From NCBI GenBank assembly GCA_903904815.1, contig CAIVDU010000064.1, positions 1-64,000 of the forward strand: 64,000 bases of DNA, given 5' to 3'. A program made the position numbers and the translations under genes. Positions 60,475 through 64,000 of the stretch are shown piece after piece; within the stretch, counting starts at the first letter, position 1, and each line of letters opens with the position of its first letter. The notes beneath the pieces are model-generated. The model saw only the letters and a program-made list of their open reading frames with translations, searched no databases and was not told where the DNA came from. Origin of the DNA: an uncultured Armatimonadota bacterium. Its GTDB lineage: Bacteria > Armatimonadota > Fimbriimonadia > Fimbriimonadales > Fimbriimonadaceae.

Positions 60475-61961
60475 TCGAGTCCATACATATTTCGATACCG
60501 AGCGTGGGCGTAGCGCAGCCAGGAATCCGACTGCATGGGCCGTCCGGTAACTCTCGTCACTAATTCACTTGGCGTGTAGGTGCGCCCGGGGCGATAGACT
60601 TTTTCGGTCAGCCAACCCAGAATCGGACCGAACTCTCCCCGCGCCATCATCGGATCCGGATCGCCGAGATCGGCTACCAGGCTTTCCCAAATCTGGGCGC
60701 CGATCAAATTACCCATTGAGTAAGTGGGGAAGTACCCGATCGATCCACGGCTCCAATGGACGTCCTGGAGGCATCCGAGCGCATCGGTTGGCGGAACGAT
60801 TCCGAGGTAGTCGGCATACTTCTGGTTCCAAGCCTCTGGAAGGTCGGAGACGTTTAAGGCGTTGGTTAAGATCTCCACTTCCAGTTCAAAGCGGATCAAA
60901 ATGTGCAGGTTATAAGTCAGTTCGTCCGATCCGACGCGCACGAAGGTCGGATCCACTTTGCAGAGCATGCGCGAAAGATCTTCACCGGTAAGGCTGGGCA
61001 AGTCTGGGTGCGCCGCTTGGAGCGATGGGCCAAAGAAATTCCAGAACGGAACGCTTCTGCCAATGATGTTTTCCCAAAGGCGCGACTGGCTCTCATGGAC
61101 GGCTAGAGACACACCACCGGCGAGCGGCGTGGCATCGAGCCGGGGATCTACACCCTGCTCGTACAGGCCATGCCCCATTTCGTGAAGTGACGATGAGACG
61201 ATTCCCTTAAGGTGGTCGCTCGGCCTAGTCGTCATCCGGATGTCGTTGGAAGACATCGATGAACAGAAAGCGTTTGGGGAGATGTCCAGCCTCCCCCGCT
61301 CGAAATCAAAGCCGATCTGGGTCGCGGTGGATTGAGCGAAGTGTCTCAGGCTCTCCTGGTTCCAGTTGCGTCTCAGAACGCTGTCATCGATCGTTTTTCC
61401 ACTTTGACGTATGAGTTGGACGAGCTCAACCACCGGCGGCTTAATGGCTTCGAACATTGCGTGAGCCGACTTCTGGCTGGCCCCTTCTTCATACATGTCG
61501 ATGAGCGGGTCGTAAACGTGATCCACGTATCCGAGGCTCTCGGCCGTAGACCGTGCAATGTCGAACAGCTCCCTCAGGTAGGGAGCCAAAAGGGCGAAGT
61601 TGGACTCGGCCTTGGCGCGCTTCCACACCTCATATGCGTCGTTGGACACCCGAGACTTGTGAATCACCAACTCGATTGGGATTTTCGTGGCACTCTCAAC
61701 ATCGCGAGTAAGCGCACGAACGGTTGCCGCCTCTTCCAAAGCCTCTGCGTCGGAAGCCGCCGCCGCAAGTGCGTCTCGCATCTCCGAACCCGTAAGGAGT
61801 TCATGAGCCATCCGTGTCAGCCTCGAACTGGTATTTGTCCGAGTCTGAGCTCCCCCGTTTGGCATCATCACCTGCCGATCCCAGCCAAGCAGTGAGTTGG
61901 CCTTCCTGAGGGCGTCGTAATCCGCGTAGAGCGTGTAGAGGCGATCGAATGCCGAGGTCAT
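60471..61961 (-). CDS. M32 (Taq) carboxypeptidase with altered HPF motif
   Basis: This 496-aa cytoplasmic metallocarboxypeptidase has the zinc motif LHEMGHGLYEQG near residue 255, HESQSRLWENIIGRS with the third ligand Glu near 295, and DIRMTTR. The M32 HPF motif reads NAF (ISPNAFCSSMSSNDIR), which differs from the usual HPF and from the neighbouring paralogue; substrate binding may therefore differ. The C-terminal SIGYFPTYSMGNLIGAQIWE is conserved. It converges on glyQ and lies 24 bases upstream of the HD-GYP regulator's end. Confidence 0.95.
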   Translation of the reverse strand: MTSAFDRLYTLYADYDALRKANSLLGWDRQVMMPNGGAQTRTNTSSRLTRMAHELLTGSEMRDALAAAASDAEALEEAATVRALTRDVESATKIPIELVIHKSRVSNDAYEVWKRAKAESNFALLAPYLRELFDIARSTAESLGYVDHVYDPLIDMYEEGASQKSAHAMFEAIKPPVVELVQLIRQSGKTIDDSVLRRNWNQESLRHFAQSTATQIGFDFERGRLDISPNAFCSSMSSNDIRMTTRPSDHLKGIVSSSLHEMGHGLYEQGVDPRLDATPLAGGVSLAVHESQSRLWENIIGRSVPFWNFFGPSLQAAHPDLPSLTGEDLSRMLCKVDPTFVRVGSDELTYNLHILIRFELEVEILTNALNVSDLPEAWNQKYADYLGIVPPTDALGCLQDVHWSRGSIGYFPTYSMGNLIGAQIWESLVADLGDPDPMMARGEFGPILGWLTEKVYRPGRTYTPSELVTRVTGRPMQSDSWLRYAHARYRNMYGLD

Positions 61962-61985
61962 GCCTCTATGATTGCCTATCGAGCC

Positions 61986-63116
61986 CTATTCGGGCTGCTC
62001 GGGGAAAAGGCGGAACTGCGGAAAGGGAACAGGCGCGCGCCCTTCCGTCTCGTCGGCGATGTGAAGGCCCTTTTCCACCACGATGATGAACGCTTCCACG
62101 ACTGCCGGATCGAAATGGGTACCCGAGCAAGCGCGCAACTCCGAAACCGCCAAGTCGACGGAAATGGCTTTTCGGTAGTGCCGGTCGTTCGTCATTGCGT
62201 CGAACGCGTCGGCTAAGGCAACAATGCGGCCTGAAATGGGGATCTGTTCACCGGACAGTCCGTGGGGGTAACCGGTGCCATCCCATTTTTCGTGGTGGGT
62301 GAGCGCCACCGAACGAGCCATCTCTACGATCGGCTCATCGGAGCCGCGAAGAATCTGGGCGCCAATCTGGGCGTGTTCGCGAACCTTCAGGTACTCCTCT
62401 CGAGTCAGCGCCGCCGGCTTCTGCAAAATCATGTCCGGAATGCCGATCTTGCCCACATCATGAAGTGGGGCTGCCATCCGAATGTCATCGATGAACGACT
62501 TCGGGAGGCCGAGCGTCATCGCAATCTGAGCCGCCACATAGCCGACACGTCGGGTGTGTTCTCCCGTTTCGTCGTCCCGGAATTCGGCCGCGATAGCCAG
62601 CTTCGCCAACGTGTCTCGGTGCGCCTGGTGAATCTGAAGAGTTCGCACTCGAACCGTCTCCTCAAGGAGTTCGTTGTTCTTCAACAGTTGTCGGTTCAGC
62701 TGATAGATGTGGAGCGCGTTCCGAATGCGCAGGATCAACTCGGTGAAATCGAAATCTTTGTTCAGAAAGTCGGTAAATCCCGCCTGCAAGGCGCGCTGCT
62801 TTACCTCTTCACTGGCGCCTGCCGTGAGCATAATCGCGGGCACCGGGATGGCCGAACTGTCGTAGGCCCGGATCTCTCGCAGGACGTAGAATCCGTCAAC
62901 GGGAGGCATCCGGTAGTCAACCAGAACCATATCGGGCTGCTCGCGCCGAAACACTTCAGCAGCCTCGAGGGGGTTGGTCACTGTGACGACCTGGAGATAG
63001 CCTGCCCTCATGAGGGCTTTCCTCATGAGGATCAGGTTGTCTTCAGTGTCGTCTACAACCAGCAGTTTTGCGTGTCGTAGCGCTCGGTCTTCCATCAGCT
63101 CGGCGCCAAGCGTCAT
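61986..63116 (-). CDS. Response regulator with HD-GYP output domain
   Basis: This 376-aa cytoplasmic protein joins a receiver to an HD-GYP domain. The receiver has VVDDTEDN near residue 20, the phosphoacceptor Asp in MVLVDYRMPPVDGFYVLRE near 65, and FLNKDFDF. The output domain has PLHDVGKIGIPD near residue 225 and HHEKWDGTGYPHGLSGEQI near 285, with an intact GYP. It should hydrolyse c-di-GMP under control of a histidine kinase. TACTAT ends nine bases before the ATG. It lies between two M32 carboxypeptidases. Confidence 0.95.
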   Translation of the reverse strand: MTLGAELMEDRALRHAKLLVVDDTEDNLILMRKALMRAGYLQVVTVTNPLEAAEVFRREQPDMVLVDYRMPPVDGFYVLREIRAYDSSAIPVPAIMLTAGASEEVKQRALQAGFTDFLNKDFDFTELILRIRNALHIYQLNRQLLKNNELLEETVRVRTLQIHQAHRDTLAKLAIAAEFRDDETGEHTRRVGYVAAQIAMTLGLPKSFIDDIRMAAPLHDVGKIGIPDMILQKPAALTREEYLKVREHAQIGAQILRGSDEPIVEMARSVALTHHEKWDGTGYPHGLSGEQIPISGRIVALADAFDAMTNDRHYRKAISVDLAVSELRACSGTHFDPAVVEAFIIVVEKGLHIADETEGRAPVPFPQFRLFPEQPE

Positions 63117-63125
63117 GGCGTCTGA

Positions 63126-63131
63126 ATAGTA
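63126..63131 (-). promoter_or_regulatory. -10-like box before the HD-GYP response regulator
   Basis: On the minus strand TACTAT is followed by nine bases and the ATG at 63116. Confidence 0.45.
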
Positions 63132-63146
63132 TCAGAGTTTTTCAAT

Positions 63147-63187
63147 ACTTGGTTAGGTCCTCTGAGTTCAGTTGAACCTAACCAAGT
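63147..63187. other. Long hairpin between M32 gene and response regulator
   Basis: ACTTGGTTAGGT at 63147-63158 pairs perfectly with ACCTAACCAAGT at 63176-63187, a 12-bp stem with a 17-base loop. It sits just after the stop codon of the minus-strand M32 gene but has no U-tract, so it may terminate poorly or protect the 3' end. Confidence 0.6.
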
Positions 63188-63188
63188 G

Positions 63189-64000
63189 TTAGAGATCGTA
63201 AATTGCGGAATACTTGGCAGTCAATCCTGCTAGGTAGTCGGCTGGGTCCATCGGTTTTCCGGTTACCTGTTTCACAAGCTCCTTTGGAGTCAGATATCTA
63301 CCCTTGGAGTAGACCTTCGCTTGTAACCAACCAAGGATCGGCTCAAACTCGCCTTGCGCCATGAGATCAGCGGTGTTCGGGATGTCCTTTTGCAGACTGT
63401 TCCAAATCTGGTAGCTCAGTACATTGCCCATTGAGTAGGTGGGGAAGTATCCAATGGAACCCATGGACCAGTGCACGTCCTGCAAGCACCCGACGGAATC
63501 GGTTTCTGGCGTGATCCCCAGGTACTCGGCGTACTTGGCATTCCAAGCGTCCGGCAGGTCGCGTACCGCGAGCTTTCCGGTTAGGATGTCGCACTCAAGC
63601 TCGAATCGCACAAGCACGTGTAGGTTGTAGGTGAGTTCGTCGGCTTCGACTCGAATCAGGCTCGGCTCAACCTTATTAATCGCCCGATAGAACGTGTCCA
63701 AGTCGTAACCGGCAAGTGCCGGGAAGGCGGCCTGTAACTTTGGAAGATTCGCCGACCAGAACGGGCGACTTCGTCCCACGATGTTCTCCCACAGGCGCGA
63801 CTGACTCTCATGCACGCCTAGGGAAACCCCACCAACTAATGGCGTGCGGTCCCATTTCGCCGGTGAGCCTTGCTCATACATGCCGTGGCCTGCCTCATGC
63901 ATGGATCCGAAGATCGCGCTCCCAATATACGGCTTGTATCGGGTGGTAAGTCGAATGTCCCCGACTGACCACCCAGTGCAGAAGGGATGGGGCGCCGTGT
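63189..64000 (-). CDS. M32 (Taq) carboxypeptidase, partial (N-terminus beyond window)
   Basis: The reading frame is open to the window edge, where the first complete codon is at 63998-63996, so the gene is 5' truncated here. The visible 270 residues include APHPFCTGWSVGDIRLTTRY with an intact HPF motif, MHEAGHGMYEQG with the HExxH zinc site, and HESQSRLWENIVGRS. It is the canonical M32 member of the pair; the Met at 63902 lies in the middle of the zinc motif and is not the start. It resembles the gene at 60471-61961 along its whole visible length. Confidence 0.95.
   Translation of the reverse strand, partial: TAPHPFCTGWSVGDIRLTTRYKPYIGSAIFGSMHEAGHGMYEQGSPAKWDRTPLVGGVSLGVHESQSRLWENIVGRSRPFWSANLPKLQAAFPALAGYDLDTFYRAINKVEPSLIRVEADELTYNLHVLVRFELECDILTGKLAVRDLPDAWNAKYAEYLGITPETDSVGCLQDVHWSMGSIGYFPTYSMGNVLSYQIWNSLQKDIPNTADLMAQGEFEPILGWLQAKVYSKGRYLTPKELVKQVTGKPMDPADYLAGLTAKYSAIYDL

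Noticed and set aside
63147-63187. Perfect 12-bp hairpin as an intrinsic terminator
   Set aside because: No U-tract follows on either strand, so it is reported only as a hairpin.

Overview
The window looks like a chromosomal segment of a Gram-negative, flagellated, piliated bacterium of about 55-60% GC. A CMP-Kdo synthase (kdsB), a Wzm/Wzt-type polysaccharide exporter, several lipoproteins and a DsbD homologue indicate a two-membrane envelope with LPS. The fused secDF, three tandem PilT ATPases, the gene mix and start codons preceded by TANNNT boxes suggest the Armatimonadota (Fimbriimonadia-like). That assignment is inference; no 16S rRNA is present. There are no phage genes, transposases or CRISPR arrays. 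The window opens in the 3' end of a 5S rRNA and closes inside a second M32 carboxypeptidase.

Layout. 1-6200: 5S rRNA end with terminator, a chemoreceptor, a ROK sugar kinase, an unknown helical protein, a sugar isomerase-like TIM-barrel protein, and a small four-helix-bundle (S23/Avd-like) gene between convergent heptamer arrays. 6200-14850: fused secDF, then a minus-strand cluster of a HAD phosphatase, a very large GH42-like protein with basic disordered tails, era and an unknown gene. 14900-19760: flagellar hook operon fliK-flgD-flagellar operon protein-flgE, with a structured RNA leader before flgE. 19800-30250: GNAT, RidA, an acyl-ACP-reductase-like pair, LemA, purL, a TPR protein, NAD kinase, an Opp/Dpp ATPase and PhoU. 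30300-35360: FKBP-like protein, polysaccharide ABC exporter, glycosyltransferase, greA, lipoprotein, a small candidate RNA/sORF and kdsB. 35400-43310: RelA/SpoT, Dtd, an ECF sigma/anti-sigma/pseudoprotease unit, recJ, nusG, secE. 43500-50220: PadR, a second GreA-like gene, a membrane-anchored secreted protein with three pilT genes, and metX. 50300-64000: GH4 glycosidase, response regulator, DsbD, TatA, HD-GYP proteins, DUF3592 pair, DUF2807 lipoprotein, glyQ and two M32 carboxypeptidases.

Regulation. Many first genes lack a Shine-Dalgarno sequence and have TANNNT 6-9 nt before the start codon, the arrangement expected for leaderless or nearly leaderless mRNAs. Several starts were chosen with its help. 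Operon-internal genes are often joined by ATGA, GTGA, TGATG or TAATG overlaps. Convergent pairs are separated by perfect hairpins.

Most unusual points: convergent heptamer arrays at three loci, one enclosing an S23-like gene; nested head-to-head starts of purL and a lipoprotein gene; the folded flgE leader; a strong Shine-Dalgarno with a 13-codon ORF and hairpins before kdsB; and a sigma/anti-sigma pair coupled to a PDZ protein whose protease triad appears lost.
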